NCBI RefSeq assembly: GCF_011839805.1
Contig: NZ_VWPY01000021.1
Span: 1-64,000, forward strand
Direction: 5' to 3'
From: Kineococcus rubinsiae
Lineage (GTDB): Bacteria; Actinomycetota; Actinomycetes; Actinomycetales; Kineococcaceae
Length of the DNA: 64,000 nucleotides
The notes under the pieces were generated by a model, which saw only the letters and a list, made by a program, of their open reading frames with translations, searched no databases and was not told where the DNA came from. Below, one piece after another: positions 43,604-52,059 of the stretch. Position 1 is the first letter of the stretch, and every line of letters begins with the position of its first letter. The position numbers were made by a program, and so were the translations under genes.

Positions 43604-43634
43604 GGGGTTCCTCCAGGTGTCACGGGGTTCCTCC
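43600..43634. repeat. Tandem 20-bp repeat of a ribosome site and start codon
   Basis: TCACGGGGTTCCTCC occurs at 43600-43614 and again at 43620-43634. On the minus strand each copy reads GGAGGAACCCCGTGA, i.e. ribosome site plus GTG start. The upstream copy overlaps the pxpBC stop and opens an 8-codon frame (7 residues plus TGA) ending in the real carboxylase start. Confidence 0.8.
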
Positions 43635-45200
43635 GGGGGTCTGCGGGACGACGCGGAAGCGCAGGCGTCCGGTGGCGGGGACCTGCGCCGCGAGGCCCAG
43701 GTGGTGCGCGGCGACGCAGGCGATCACGGGGTAGCCCCCGGTCAGGGGGTGGTCGGCGGTGAACAGGACGGGCTGCCCGTCGGGCGGGACCTGGAGGGCG
43801 CCGGCGACGGTGCCCTCGCTGGGCAGCTCCCCCGGCTGCGCGCGCTCCAGCGGCGCCTCCCCGTGCAACCGCAGGCCGACGCGGTTCGAGCGCGGCGTCA
43901 CCGTCCACTCCTGCGCCGTCAGCGTCGCGAGCGCGGCCGGGGTGAACCAGTCCGCGCGGGGCCCGGGCACGACGTCGAGGGTCACGACATCGCCCGCCGC
44001 GGGCAGCGGGGAGGGATCGCCCGCGTCGAGCGCGACCGCCGAGAGGGCCGCGCCGTCTCGCACCCGCAGGACGTCGCCCGCGCGGGGCGGCGGCGGCCCG
44101 ATCCCGGCCAGGACGTCGGTGGCGGCGCTGCCGAGCACGAGGTCGACGGCGAGGCCGCCGCGCACGGCCAGGACGGAGTAGACGCCGGCCGGCGCCGGAC
44201 CGACGAGGAGCTCCTCCCCGTCGTCGAGGGCCAGGGCCGTCCCCGCAGGGACGGAGCGGTTCCCGCGCGGGGTGGACCGGGTCAGGGCGGCGGGGGCGCC
44301 GGCGAGGCCGACGACGAGGTTCCCGCGGGCCCGCAGCCGCAACCCGCCGCCGGCCACCTCGAGCGCCGCCGCGCCGGGGGCGTTGCCCACCAGCAGGTTC
44401 GCGCGGCGCAGCGCACCCCGGTCGACGGCGCCGGAGGCCGACACCCCGAGCCCGGCGTGGCCCGGCCGGCCCAGGTCCTGCACCAGGATCAGGGGCGCGG
44501 TCGCCACCACGACCAGGGCCGGGCCCCCGTCGTCGGGGGCGTCCACGGCGTCCCGCGCGGCCGGCGGTGGCGGGGCGGGGGTCCCGGCCGCGTCCGTGAA
44601 CCGGACCCGCGCGCCGGGCTGCAGCAGGGCGGGCACCTCGCGGCCCAGGTCCCAGACGGGGACGTCGGTGCGGCCGAGGAGCTGCCACCCGCCGGGGCTC
44701 GCCCGCGGGTAGACCCCGCTGAACTCCCCCGCGAGGCCCACGGAACCCGCGGGGATCGACGTGCGGGGCGAGCGGCGGCGGGGGACGTGCAGCGCGGGGT
44801 CGCCGCCGGCGAGGTAGGCGAAACCCGGCGCGAAACCCGTGAACGCCACGGAGTACGTCGCCGCGGTGTGCCGCCGCACCACCTCCTCCGCGCTGAACCC
44901 GCAGAGCCGTGCGACCTCGTCGAGGTCCTCGCCGTCGTAGTGCACGGGGACCTCGACCAGCTCGCCGTCCGCGGCCGCGGCCCGGGCGAGGGAGCGCCCG
45001 GCCACCGCCGCGGCGATCCGCCGGGGTTCCGTGCGGTCGGGGTCGAAGCGCACGAGCACCGTGCGGGCGGCCGGCACGAGTTCCCCGACGCCCTCGACCG
45101 GCTCGTCGCGCAGCGAGGCGAACAGGGCCAGCGCCTGGTCGAGGTCGGCGACCTCCACCAGCAGCGCGCCGGAACCGGCGGGCAGGAAGCGCACGGCCAC
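43620..45200 (-). CDS. pxpBC: Fused 5-oxoprolinase subunits B and C (PxpB-PxpC)
   Basis: 526 residues. PxpB/KipI part (about 1-205) has [35 protein letters not shown] and [18 protein letters not shown] split over the usual blocks. PxpC/KipA part (about 225-526) begins [26 protein letters not shown] and includes [15 protein letters not shown] and [14 protein letters not shown]. With PxpA these subunits open 5-oxoproline to glutamate using ATP. The subunits are separate in E. coli and Bacillus; fusion in one chain is seen in some bacteria. GTG start 3 nt after the pxpA stop; its own stop lies in the repeated ribosome site of the carboxylase gene. Confidence 0.9.
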   Translation of the reverse strand: MAVRFLPAGSGALLVEVADLDQALALFASLRDEPVEGVGELVPAARTVLVRFDPDRTEPRRIAAAVAGRSLARAAAADGELVEVPVHYDGEDLDEVARLCGFSAEEVVRRHTAATYSVAFTGFAPGFAYLAGGDPALHVPRRRSPRTSIPAGSVGLAGEFSGVYPRASPGGWQLLGRTDVPVWDLGREVPALLQPGARVRFTDAAGTPAPPPPAARDAVDAPDDGGPALVVVATAPLILVQDLGRPGHAGLGVSASGAVDRGALRRANLLVGNAPGAAALEVAGGGLRLRARGNLVVGLAGAPAALTRSTPRGNRSVPAGTALALDDGEELLVGPAPAGVYSVLAVRGGLAVDLVLGSAATDVLAGIGPPPPRAGDVLRVRDGAALSAVALDAGDPSPLPAAGDVVTLDVVPGPRADWFTPAALATLTAQEWTVTPRSNRVGLRLHGEAPLERAQPGELPSEGTVAGALQVPPDGQPVLFTADHPLTGGYPVIACVAAHHLGLAAQVPATGRLRFRVVPQTPGGTP

Positions 45201-45203
45201 CGC

Positions 45204-45986
45204 CTAGGAACCGGCGCCGGGGTCGGCGGGCAGGAACGGGCGCACGGCGATCCCCGCGCCCTCCAGGGCGGTGCGGACGGCCTGCGCCATCGCGACCGCG
45301 CCGGGCGAGTCGCTGTGCACGCAGAGGGAGTCGGCGCGCACGTCGACGCGGGTCCCGTCCACCGCCTCGACGGTCCCGGTCCGCACCAGCTGCACCATGC
45401 GCTCGGCGACCTCGTCCGGGTCGTGCAGCACGGCACCGGGTTCGCGGCGCGAGAGCAGCGCGCCGTCGGCGGTGTAGGCGCGGTCGGCGAACGCCTCCGC
45501 GACGGTCCGCAGCCCGGCCGCGCGGGCCTGCTCCAGGAACCTCGAACCCGCCAGGCCCACCACCGCGAGCGAGGGGTCGTAGCGCGTGATCGCCGTGAGC
45601 ACCGCCCGCGCGTGCCGCTCGTCGGAGGCGATGGTGTTGTAGAGCGCCCCGTGCGCCTTGACGTAGGTCACCTCGGCGCCGACGGAGCGCGCGATGCCCT
45701 GCAGCGCACCGATTTGGTAGACGACGTCGCCCACCAGCTCGGGTTCGGTGGCGTCGACGTAGCGTCGGCCGAAACCCGCCAGGTCGCGGTAGGCGACGTG
45801 CGCACCGACCTGCACGCCCCGAGCGGCGGCGGCGGCCACGACGCGCGTCATCGTCTCGGGGTCGCCGGCGTGGAAGCCGCAGGCCACGTTCGCGCTCGTG
45901 ACCGTCTCGAGCATCGTCTCGTCGTCGCCCAGGCTCCAGCGGCCGAAGCCCTCGCCCATGTCGGAGTTCAGGTCGATCTGCTGCAC
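45204..45986 (-). CDS. pxpA: 5-oxoprolinase subunit A (LamB/YcsF family)
   Basis: 260 residues, the standard size. Opening IDLNSDMGEGFGRWSLGDDETML is the family signature, followed by NVACGFHAGDPETM, GAHVAYRDLAGFGRR, VKAHGALYN and CVHSDSPGAVAMA. PxpA is the ligand-binding catalytic component of ATP-dependent 5-oxoprolinase. AGGAGG precedes the GTG at 45986. A GntR-type operator begins 30 nt upstream (46016), between this operon and the divergent regulator gene. Confidence 0.95.
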   Translation of the reverse strand: MQQIDLNSDMGEGFGRWSLGDDETMLETVTSANVACGFHAGDPETMTRVVAAAAARGVQVGAHVAYRDLAGFGRRYVDATEPELVGDVVYQIGALQGIARSVGAEVTYVKAHGALYNTIASDERHARAVLTAITRYDPSLAVVGLAGSRFLEQARAAGLRTVAEAFADRAYTADGALLSRREPGAVLHDPDEVAERMVQLVRTGTVEAVDGTRVDVRADSLCVHSDSPGAVAMAQAVRTALEGAGIAVRPFLPADPGAGS

Positions 45987-46015
45987 GGCACCTCCTCGGT
46001 CGCGGCCAGCCTGCC

Positions 46016-46037
46016 GATCGTTCAACGATCGCGCAAG
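46016..46037. promoter_or_regulatory. GntR operator, copy 1 (core ATCGTTCAACGAT)
   Basis: The 13-bp palindrome ATCGTT-C-AACGAT (46017-46029) with its right flank CGCGCAAG forms a 22-bp site between divergent pxpA and gntR. It matches the site at 48190-48211 at 21 of 22 positions when read on the other strand. Confidence 0.85.
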
Positions 46038-46123
46038 AGGGGGTGGGGTCTCGTGCTGGTAACGTCGCGGCCCAGCCGACCAGCCGCGGGCGCTCCCCGC
46101 CGGCGCGTCCCGAGGAGCACCGG

Positions 46124-46834
46124 ATGCCACCGCCGAGCCTCGCCGCGATCGCCGCCCGGGATACCGGCGACGACGGTTCCGCGGGGCGCGGCAGCCGCTC
46201 CGACCGGGCCGCCGACGTCGTCCGCGAGGCGATCCTCGACGGCACGTTCCGCTGGGGCACGCGGTTGTCCGAACCCCAGATCTGCGCCGCGGTGGACGTC
46301 TCCCGCAACACCCTGCGCGAGGCGTTCCGCACCCTGGCGCAGGAGCGCCTCGTCGTGCACGAGCTGAACCGCGGCGTCTTCGTCCGGGTGCCGACGGCGC
46401 AGGACGTCACCGAGCTGTACGCCTGCCGCCGCATCGTCGAGTGCGCCGCGGTGCGCTGCTGCACCGGGGAACCCGGCGAGCTGGACGGCGTCGACGCGGC
46501 GCTCGCGCAGGCCGACGCGCTGGCCGGGACCGCCGACTGGATCGGCGTCGGCACCGCGGACATCGCGTTCCACCGCGCGCTCGTCGCCCTGAGCCGCAAC
46601 GAGCGGCTCGTGGGCATGACCGCGGGTGTGTGGAACGAGATGCGGCTCGTGTTCCACGTCGTGGGCGAACCGGCCGAGTTCCACGGCAGCTACCTCGCGC
46701 GCAACCACGCGCTCGCCGCGACGCTCGCGGCCGGCGACACCGCGGCGGCCGAGGCGGCGCTGCACGCCTACCTCGACGACGCCGAGCAGCACACGCTCGA
46801 GACCTACCGTCAGCGCTCGATCGCCGGCGCCTGA
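46124..46834 (+). CDS. GntR-family regulator, FadR/FCD subgroup
   Basis: 236 residues. The winged helix (about 25-85) reads AADVVREAILDGTF, LSEPQICAAVDVSRNTLREAFRTLAQERLVV and NRGVFVRVPT. The FCD effector domain follows with metal-type residues in WIGVGTADIAFHRAL and YLARNHALAATL (Asp, His, His). FCD proteins sense organic acids. It is divergent from pxpA with a palindromic site between, and the same site precedes the peptidase-permease genes 2.2 kb away, so a 5-oxoproline or glutamate-related ligand is plausible (inference). GAGGAG lies 6 nt before the ATG. Its end overlaps the convergent peptidase gene by 25 bp. Confidence 0.92.
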   Translation: MPPPSLAAIAARDTGDDGSAGRGSRSDRAADVVREAILDGTFRWGTRLSEPQICAAVDVSRNTLREAFRTLAQERLVVHELNRGVFVRVPTAQDVTELYACRRIVECAAVRCCTGEPGELDGVDAALAQADALAGTADWIGVGTADIAFHRALVALSRNERLVGMTAGVWNEMRLVFHVVGEPAEFHGSYLARNHALAATLAAGDTAAAEAALHAYLDDAEQHTLETYRQRSIAGA

Positions 46835-48129
46835 CGCTGCGCCACGGCGGAACCCGCGGCGAGGACGAGGGCCACCGTCTGCTCCACGATCGCCCGCCGG
46901 TCCGCCTCGAAGGACGGGTCGGTGAGAGCGTCCGGCGCCTCCGGGTACGCCAGGGCCGAGACGTGCAGGTGACCGCCGGGGACGTCCCACGCGTGCAGCC
47001 CCTGCCGCAGCCGGTTCGAGCGGTACATGCTCTCGTTGGACAGGTAGTCGCCGCCGGTGCCCGCCGCGGCCGTGCTGCCGGGCGACGGCCGGGGCACCGA
47101 CCGCACGGCCGTCGGGTCGGGGAACGTCCCGGCCGGCCACTCCGCGACGCCGTCGCGCAGCACCACGGGCCACGGGCCCGTCCCGGCCGCGACCATCGCC
47201 GCGTGCGGCAGCGTCGTGCGGATCCAGTCCGGTGAGTCGAACGGCTGCGGCCAGTGCGAGGGGCGCGAGACCGCGCCGAAGTGCTGCTGCCGCTCGTTGT
47301 CGGGCGCACCCCCGCGCGCGTTCGCGGCCCACTCCTCGACGTCCATCCGGCCGCGCGCCGTCTGGCTGATCGTCGTGATGAGGTCGGCGCGGTCGGGCCC
47401 GGGGACCAGGGCCGGGCCGAAGGCGTCCTCGACGACGCCCTGGTCGAACGCCGACCAGCTGACCGGGAGCACGACCGCCCGCACCGCGACGGGGCCGCCG
47501 GGGGTGTCGAACGTCCGCCCGTGCAGCTGCAGGGCAGCGCACCCCGAGGGGTTGGAGTGGCGCAGGCTGTCGTCCAGGCCGAAGGTGTCGAACCCGCTGA
47601 CGAGCACGCGGGTGGCGGGACCCGCCGGCCAGCGGGGCGTCCCGATCCCCCGCGAGGCCCGGTCGAGCAGGCGCAGCAGGCCCTGGCGCTGCACCCCGGC
47701 CTCGAGGAGCGGGGGGTCGAGCGTGCGCAGGTGCGCGGACATCGCGGTGCGCGCCCAGTACAGGGGACGGTCGTCGACGAGGTCGAGCGCCGGCGTGCCG
47801 TCGGCGGGGCCCTGGGCCCGCGCGATCGCGGCCTCCCACAACCCCTGCCCCCGCCGGGTGACGGTGTCGGCCAGCGCGCCCAGGGTGGGGGCGGCGGCCA
47901 CCGCGGCCGTGAACTCCGCGACGAGCGCGTCGAAACCGGACAGCGCGAGGAACTCCTGCGCGACCGGCGGGCGGCCCGGCGCGAAGGGGAGTTCCAGCCG
48001 GCTCTCCTCGACGGTGAGGACCGCCGGGCGCACCGGGGCGGAACCCGGTGCCGGCCGGGCGGGCACGTGCTCCGGACGGGCGGCCACGTCCTCCGGACGG
48101 GGGGAGACGTTCTCGGGAGGGGGGACCAC
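46810..48129 (-). CDS. Pyroglutamyl-peptidase-like protein with Ser at the nucleophile position
   Basis: 439 residues, twice the usual Pcp length. A Pro-rich start and helical domain (to about 175) precede a C15 peptidase-like domain: VLVSGFDTFGLDDSLRHSNPSG, the acid segment GRMDVEEWAAN (Glu265), GGAPDNE, then GGDYLSNESMYRSN and GGHLHVSAL (His389). In Pcp the pattern is AGTFVCN at the nucleophile Cys; here the aligned residue is Ser364. Pcp releases N-terminal pyroglutamate. The gene shares a GntR operator with the pxp operon and is divergent from DUF969/DUF979 genes. No signal peptide is clear. The GTG start with GAGGT is moderately sure. Confidence 0.8.
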   Translation of the reverse strand: MVPPPENVSPRPEDVAARPEHVPARPAPGSAPVRPAVLTVEESRLELPFAPGRPPVAQEFLALSGFDALVAEFTAAVAAAPTLGALADTVTRRGQGLWEAAIARAQGPADGTPALDLVDDRPLYWARTAMSAHLRTLDPPLLEAGVQRQGLLRLLDRASRGIGTPRWPAGPATRVLVSGFDTFGLDDSLRHSNPSGCAALQLHGRTFDTPGGPVAVRAVVLPVSWSAFDQGVVEDAFGPALVPGPDRADLITTISQTARGRMDVEEWAANARGGAPDNERQQHFGAVSRPSHWPQPFDSPDWIRTTLPHAAMVAAGTGPWPVVLRDGVAEWPAGTFPDPTAVRSVPRPSPGSTAAAGTGGDYLSNESMYRSNRLRQGLHAWDVPGGHLHVSALAYPEAPDALTDPSFEADRRAIVEQTVALVLAAGSAVAQRQAPAIER

Positions 48130-48189
48130 GACGCACCTCGCAGGTCGGACGACGGTCGAGCCCGGACCGCAGGAACGGCGCCCGAACCC

Positions 48190-48211
48190 CTTGCGCAATC
48201 GTTGAACGATC
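48190..48211. promoter_or_regulatory. GntR operator, copy 2 (core ATCGTTGAACGAT)
   Basis: The palindrome ATCGTT-G-AACGAT (48198-48210) with left flank CTTGCGCA lies between the divergent peptidase-like gene and the DUF969 gene. It is the inverted, 21/22 identical copy of the site at 46016-46037. Confidence 0.85.
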
Positions 48212-48340
48212 CATACGTTACCCGGAGCAGCGGTCGGCGTGCACCCCCTCGGCGCCCCCCGATCTCCGGATCTCCGGGTCTGGCCGCCGTTCCCCGTCCC
48301 TCCCCCTCCGTGCCTGTTCTGCGCCAGGAAAGGCGGAAGC

Positions 48341-49051
48341 GTGCTCGTCCTCCTCGGAGTGCTCGTCGTCGTCGTGGGTTTCGCCCTGCGGCTGAACGCG
48401 ATGCTCGTCGTCACCGTCGCCGGTCTCGTCACCGGCTTCCTCGGCGGGTTGTCCCTGCGCGAGATCCTCGACGCGTTCGGCACCGGTTTCGCCGGCAGCC
48501 GGTCCATCGCCGTGTTCCTCCTCGTGCTGCCGGTGATCGGCCTCGTGGAGCGCAACGGCCTGCAGGAGCAGGCGAGGCGGCTCATCAGCCGCCTCGCGCG
48601 GCTCACCACCGGCCGGGTGCTCGCCGCCTACCTGGTGGTCCGCCAGATCACCGCGGCCGTCGGCCTGCTGAGCATCGGCGGGCACGCGCAGTCGGTGCGA
48701 CCGCTCATCGCCCCCATGGCCGAGGCCGCCGCGGTCAAGCGCCACGGCGCGCTGCCCGAGGCGGTCTCGCGCCGCATCCGCGCGTTCGCCGCCGGCACCG
48801 ACAACGTCGGCGCGTTCTTCGGCGAGGACATCTTCGTGGCGGTGGGCGCGGTCCTGCTCATCACCTCCTTCGTCGACACCACCTACGGGCTGACCCTGCG
48901 GCCGCTCGACGTGGCGCTGTGGTCGATCCCGACCGCCGTCGTCGCGTTCCTGCTGCACGGGGCGCGGAGCCTGCACGTCGACCGCGTCGTCGCGCGCGAG
49001 GTCCGCGCCGCCGCTTCCGCCGAGGGCCGCACCGGGGCGGTGGAGGGGTGA
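48341..49051 (+). CDS. DUF969 membrane protein (5-oxoproline-locus permease component)
   Basis: 236 residues with six to seven hydrophobic helices. Family marks are GLVTGFLGGLSLREILDAFGTGFAGSR, LVLPVIGLVERNGLQEQAR, GGHAQSVRPLIAPMAE and AAGTDNVGAFFGEDIFVAVGA. DUF969 and DUF979 occur as a pair next to pyrrolidone-carboxylate peptidase and 5-oxoprolinase genes in many Gram-positives and probably form a transporter, which would be for 5-oxoproline or its peptides. AAGGCGG lies before the GTG. It overlaps the DUF979 start by GTGA and lies 130 nt after the GntR operator. Confidence 0.9.
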   Translation: MLVLLGVLVVVVGFALRLNAMLVVTVAGLVTGFLGGLSLREILDAFGTGFAGSRSIAVFLLVLPVIGLVERNGLQEQARRLISRLARLTTGRVLAAYLVVRQITAAVGLLSIGGHAQSVRPLIAPMAEAAAVKRHGALPEAVSRRIRAFAAGTDNVGAFFGEDIFVAVGAVLLITSFVDTTYGLTLRPLDVALWSIPTAVVAFLLHGARSLHVDRVVAREVRAAASAEGRTGAVEG

Positions 49052-50019
49052 TCCGCGTCGAGTGGTTCTACTGGCTCATCGGCCTGTTCTTCCTGGCCGT
49101 CGCGGCCTCCGCCGTGCGCGACCGCACCAACCCGCACCGCGTGCCGAGCGCGGTGTTCTGGGCGCTGCTCGGCATCAGCTTCCCCTACAGCTCCTTCGTC
49201 GTCGCGGAGACGGCCCCGGCCTGGCCGCTGGGCCTGCTCGTCATCGCGATCGCCCTCATCGCCGGCACCGGCCGGCTCGGCCAGGGCAGCGGCGCGGGCA
49301 CGACGAGCCGCCAGGAGCGGCAGGGCCTCGCGGAGCGCTTCGGGGGCAGGGTCTTCATCCCCGTCCTGGCGATCCCCGTGGTCACCGCGCTGTTCGCGAC
49401 GCTCGGGCCGAAGATCTCGGTCGGTGGGCAGCCGCTGCTGCAACCCTTGTCCGAGACCGTCATCGGCCTGGGCGTCTCGGCCGTCGTCGCGCTCGCCCTC
49501 GGGATGTGGCTGCTGCGCACCCACTCCCTCGCGGTCCCGCTCGCCGAGGGGCGGCGGCTGACCGAGAACATCGGCTGGGCGTCGGTCCTGCCGCAGCTGC
49601 TCGCGATGCTCGGCCTGGTGTTCGCCACGGCCGGCGTCGGGGACGCGATCGGCCGCAGCGCCTCCGCCGTCCTGCCGAGCGGCGTGCTGCTGCCGGCCGT
49701 CGTCGTCTACTGCGTCGGCATGGCCGTCTTCACGGTCATCATGGGCAACGCCTTCGCGGCCTTCCCCGTCCTCACCGCGGCCGTCGGGTACCCGCTGCTG
49801 GTCACCGGGTTCGGCGGCAACGCGCCCGCCGTCTTCGCGATCGGCATGCTGTCCGGCTACTGCGGCACGCTGTGCACCCCGATGGCGGCGAACTACAACA
49901 TCGTCCCGGTCGCCCTGCTGGACCTGCGCGACGACTACGCCGTCATCCGCGCCCAGCTGCCCACCGCGGTCCCGCTGCTGGCCGCGAACGTCGCCCTCAT
50001 GTACGTCCTGGCGTTCTGA
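49048..50019 (+). CDS. DUF979 membrane protein (5-oxoproline-locus permease component)
   Basis: 323 residues with nine to ten helices. Typical segments are WFYWLIGLFFLAVAASAVRD, FWALLGISFPY, MGNAFAAFPVLTAAVGYP and GMLSGYCGTLCTPMAANYNIVPVALLDLRDDYAVIRAQLPTA broken by loops. It is co-translated with DUF969. The pair resembles a two-part transporter; direct evidence is not in the sequence. A hairpin follows its stop. Confidence 0.9.
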   Translation: MIRVEWFYWLIGLFFLAVAASAVRDRTNPHRVPSAVFWALLGISFPYSSFVVAETAPAWPLGLLVIAIALIAGTGRLGQGSGAGTTSRQERQGLAERFGGRVFIPVLAIPVVTALFATLGPKISVGGQPLLQPLSETVIGLGVSAVVALALGMWLLRTHSLAVPLAEGRRLTENIGWASVLPQLLAMLGLVFATAGVGDAIGRSASAVLPSGVLLPAVVVYCVGMAVFTVIMGNAFAAFPVLTAAVGYPLLVTGFGGNAPAVFAIGMLSGYCGTLCTPMAANYNIVPVALLDLRDDYAVIRAQLPTAVPLLAANVALMYVLAF

Positions 50020-50025
50020 GCCGGG

Positions 50026-50045
50026 GCCCCGCGACACGGCGGGGC
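50026..50045. terminator. Hairpin after DUF979
   Basis: GCCCCGC (50026-50032) pairs with GCGGGGC (50039-50045) around a 6-nt loop, 6 nt after the stop. Confidence 0.5.
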
Positions 50046-50088
50046 TCCTGCGGCGCCTGCCGGGCACGGGACCTGGGAGCATCGGGGC

Positions 50089-50727
50089 ATGGGACTGGGT
50101 GGCGGACCGAGCGAGTGGGACGAGTACGAGTGGTTCCGCCTCGCCGACCTGCCCGCGGAGCGCGTGGTGGAGCGCCCCGCCACGCGCCGCCGCTCGCGGC
50201 CGGACCCCGTCGAGGACGAGGTCGTCGACGAGGGCCCCGACCCCCTCGGTGACGCGCTGCGCGCCCTGGTGCGCGACTACCCCGTGTGGGCCGGCGCGGG
50301 CGCGACCCGGGTGCTCCTGGTCGACCTCGACAACCTGCGCGCCTCGCGCGGCCGGCTGCGCGCCCGCCTCGGCGTCGTCGTCGAGCTGGCCCGGCAGGCC
50401 GACGTCGTCTGCCTCGCCGGCCAGGCCGGTGCGGTCGAGCGCTCCCGGCCGTGGCTCGCGGAGTTCGCCGCGCGCGCCCAGCCCGTGGCCGACGGCGCGG
50501 ACGTCGCCGACCTCGTGCTGCTCGCCGCCGCGGCCGGGGTCGCCGACCCGGTGGAGGTCCTCGTCATCTCCAACGACGGCATCTTCGCCGACCTCGCCGA
50601 CCGCGGGGACCTGACCGTCCTCTCCCCCGGCATGGACGCGCTCAGCGACCGGCTCTACGGCGCGGCCAGCCTGCTCGTCGACCTCGCCGCGCTGGAGAAG
50701 GACGCCGCGGCCATCGCCGCGTCCTGA
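50089..50727 (+). CDS. NYN/PIN-like domain protein
   Basis: 212 residues. A charged N-terminal part (1-70) is followed by a Rossmann-like core with VLLVDLDNLRAS, VCLAGQAGAVERSRPWL, DGADVADLVLLAAA and VEVLVISNDGIFADLADRGDLTVLS. The spaced Asp residues (DLDN, DGAD, SND) match NYN/PIN-type nucleases that cut RNA. The N-terminus with WDEYEWF is unfamiliar. It is a single gene before the convergent aminotransferase. A nuclease role is inferred from fold only. Confidence 0.65.
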   Translation: MGLGGGPSEWDEYEWFRLADLPAERVVERPATRRRSRPDPVEDEVVDEGPDPLGDALRALVRDYPVWAGAGATRVLLVDLDNLRASRGRLRARLGVVVELARQADVVCLAGQAGAVERSRPWLAEFAARAQPVADGADVADLVLLAAAAGVADPVEVLVISNDGIFADLADRGDLTVLSPGMDALSDRLYGAASLLVDLAALEKDAAAIAAS

Positions 50728-50760
50728 CCCGCGCCCCCCACCGCCGGGTGGGCCGCCGGC

Positions 50761-51897
50761 TCAGCCGAGGAGCGTCGCCGCGACCGCGACGAGCCGCTCG
50801 TTGGCGGCCGTCTCCGCGATCGTCAGGCGCAGGCCCTCACCGGCGAAGGGGCGCACGACGAGGCCCTCGGCCGCGAAGGCCACGGCGAGCTCGGCCGTGC
50901 GCTCCCCCGTCGGCAGCCAGCAGAAGTTCCCCTGCGCGTCGGGCACCGGCCAGCCCTGCGCGCGCAGCGCGGCGACCACGCGGTCCCGCTCGGCCACCAG
51001 CGCCGCCACGCGCTCCATCAGCTCCGCCTCGGCGGCGGGTTCGAGGGAGGCGACCACCGCGGCCTGGGCGATGCCGGACACCCCGAACGGTGTCGCGGCC
51101 TTGGCGAGGGCCTCGGCGACCTCGGGGTGCGCGACGGCGCAGCCGACCCGCAGCCCCGCGAGCCCGTAGGCCTTCGAGAACGTCCGCAGCACCACGACGT
51201 TCGGGTGGGCGCGGAACACGTCGACGCCGTCGGGGGTGTCCGGGTCGGTGACGAACTCGCGGTAGGCCTCGTCGAGGACGACGAGGACGTCGGCGGGGAC
51301 GGCGGCCAGGAACTCCTCGAGCTCCCCCGAGCGCAGCGACGGGCCGGTGGGGTTGTTCGGCGAGCACAGCACGACGAGGCGGGTCGCGTCCGTGACGGCC
51401 GCGGCCATGGCCGGCAGGTCGTGGCGGGCGTCGGCGGTCAGCGGCACCCGCACCGAGCGGGCGCCGGAGACGCCCGCGACGATCGGGTAGGACTCGAAGG
51501 ACCGCCACGCGTAGACGACCTCGTCGCCCGGCTCGCAGGTGATCTCGACCAGCTGGGCCAGCAGCCGCACGCTGCCCGTCGCGGTCGCGATGTTCTCCGG
51601 AGCCACGCCGAAGCGCTCCGCGATCGCCGCGACCATGGCCGTCGCCGCCATGTCGGGGTAGCGGTTCAGCGTCGCCGCGGCCTCGGTGATGGCGGCCAGC
51701 ACGCTCGGCAGGGGCGGGTACGGGTTCTCGTTGGAGGAGACCTTGTAGACCTCGACGCCGTCGCGCGCCACGGCCGGCCTGCCCGCCACGTAGGCCGGCA
51801 CGCCCGCCAGGCTCGCCCGCAGCCGCGGGACGACGGTGGACGCGACGGTGGAGGCGACGGTCGGAGCGTCGGGGGCGGCGTCGGGGGCGGCGGACAT
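50761..51897 (-). CDS. Histidinol-phosphate / aromatic aminotransferase (HisC/Pat-like)
   Basis: 378 residues, class I/II fold. [13 protein letters not shown] opens the core; [29 protein letters not shown] and [15 protein letters not shown] with PLP Lys242 follow, then the Arg of GLRLTIAE. It exchanges the amino group between an amino acid and a keto acid. The absence of his genes nearby and the [11 protein letters not shown] form fit actinobacterial Pat (phenylalanine/aromatic) enzymes as well as second HisC copies. ATG at 51897. It is divergent from the flavin-reductase pair. Confidence 0.88.
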   Translation of the reverse strand: MSAAPDAAPDAPTVASTVASTVVPRLRASLAGVPAYVAGRPAVARDGVEVYKVSSNENPYPPLPSVLAAITEAAATLNRYPDMAATAMVAAIAERFGVAPENIATATGSVRLLAQLVEITCEPGDEVVYAWRSFESYPIVAGVSGARSVRVPLTADARHDLPAMAAAVTDATRLVVLCSPNNPTGPSLRSGELEEFLAAVPADVLVVLDEAYREFVTDPDTPDGVDVFRAHPNVVVLRTFSKAYGLAGLRVGCAVAHPEVAEALAKAATPFGVSGIAQAAVVASLEPAAEAELMERVAALVAERDRVVAALRAQGWPVPDAQGNFCWLPTGERTAELAVAFAAEGLVVRPFAGEGLRLTIAETAANERLVAVAATLLG

Positions 51898-52059
51898 GCC
51901 CGCCAGCTTACGGAGCGCCTCCCGCGTGTGGCGCACGTCATCCGCACGCCCGGGACGCCGCTCGTACGATGCTCCGGGAACGCCGGTCGCCGTGGTCACG
52001 GCGCGGCCGGCCGCCGCACGCCGAGCACGCTCCCTCCGAGACGCTGGACGGTCCCCGCC

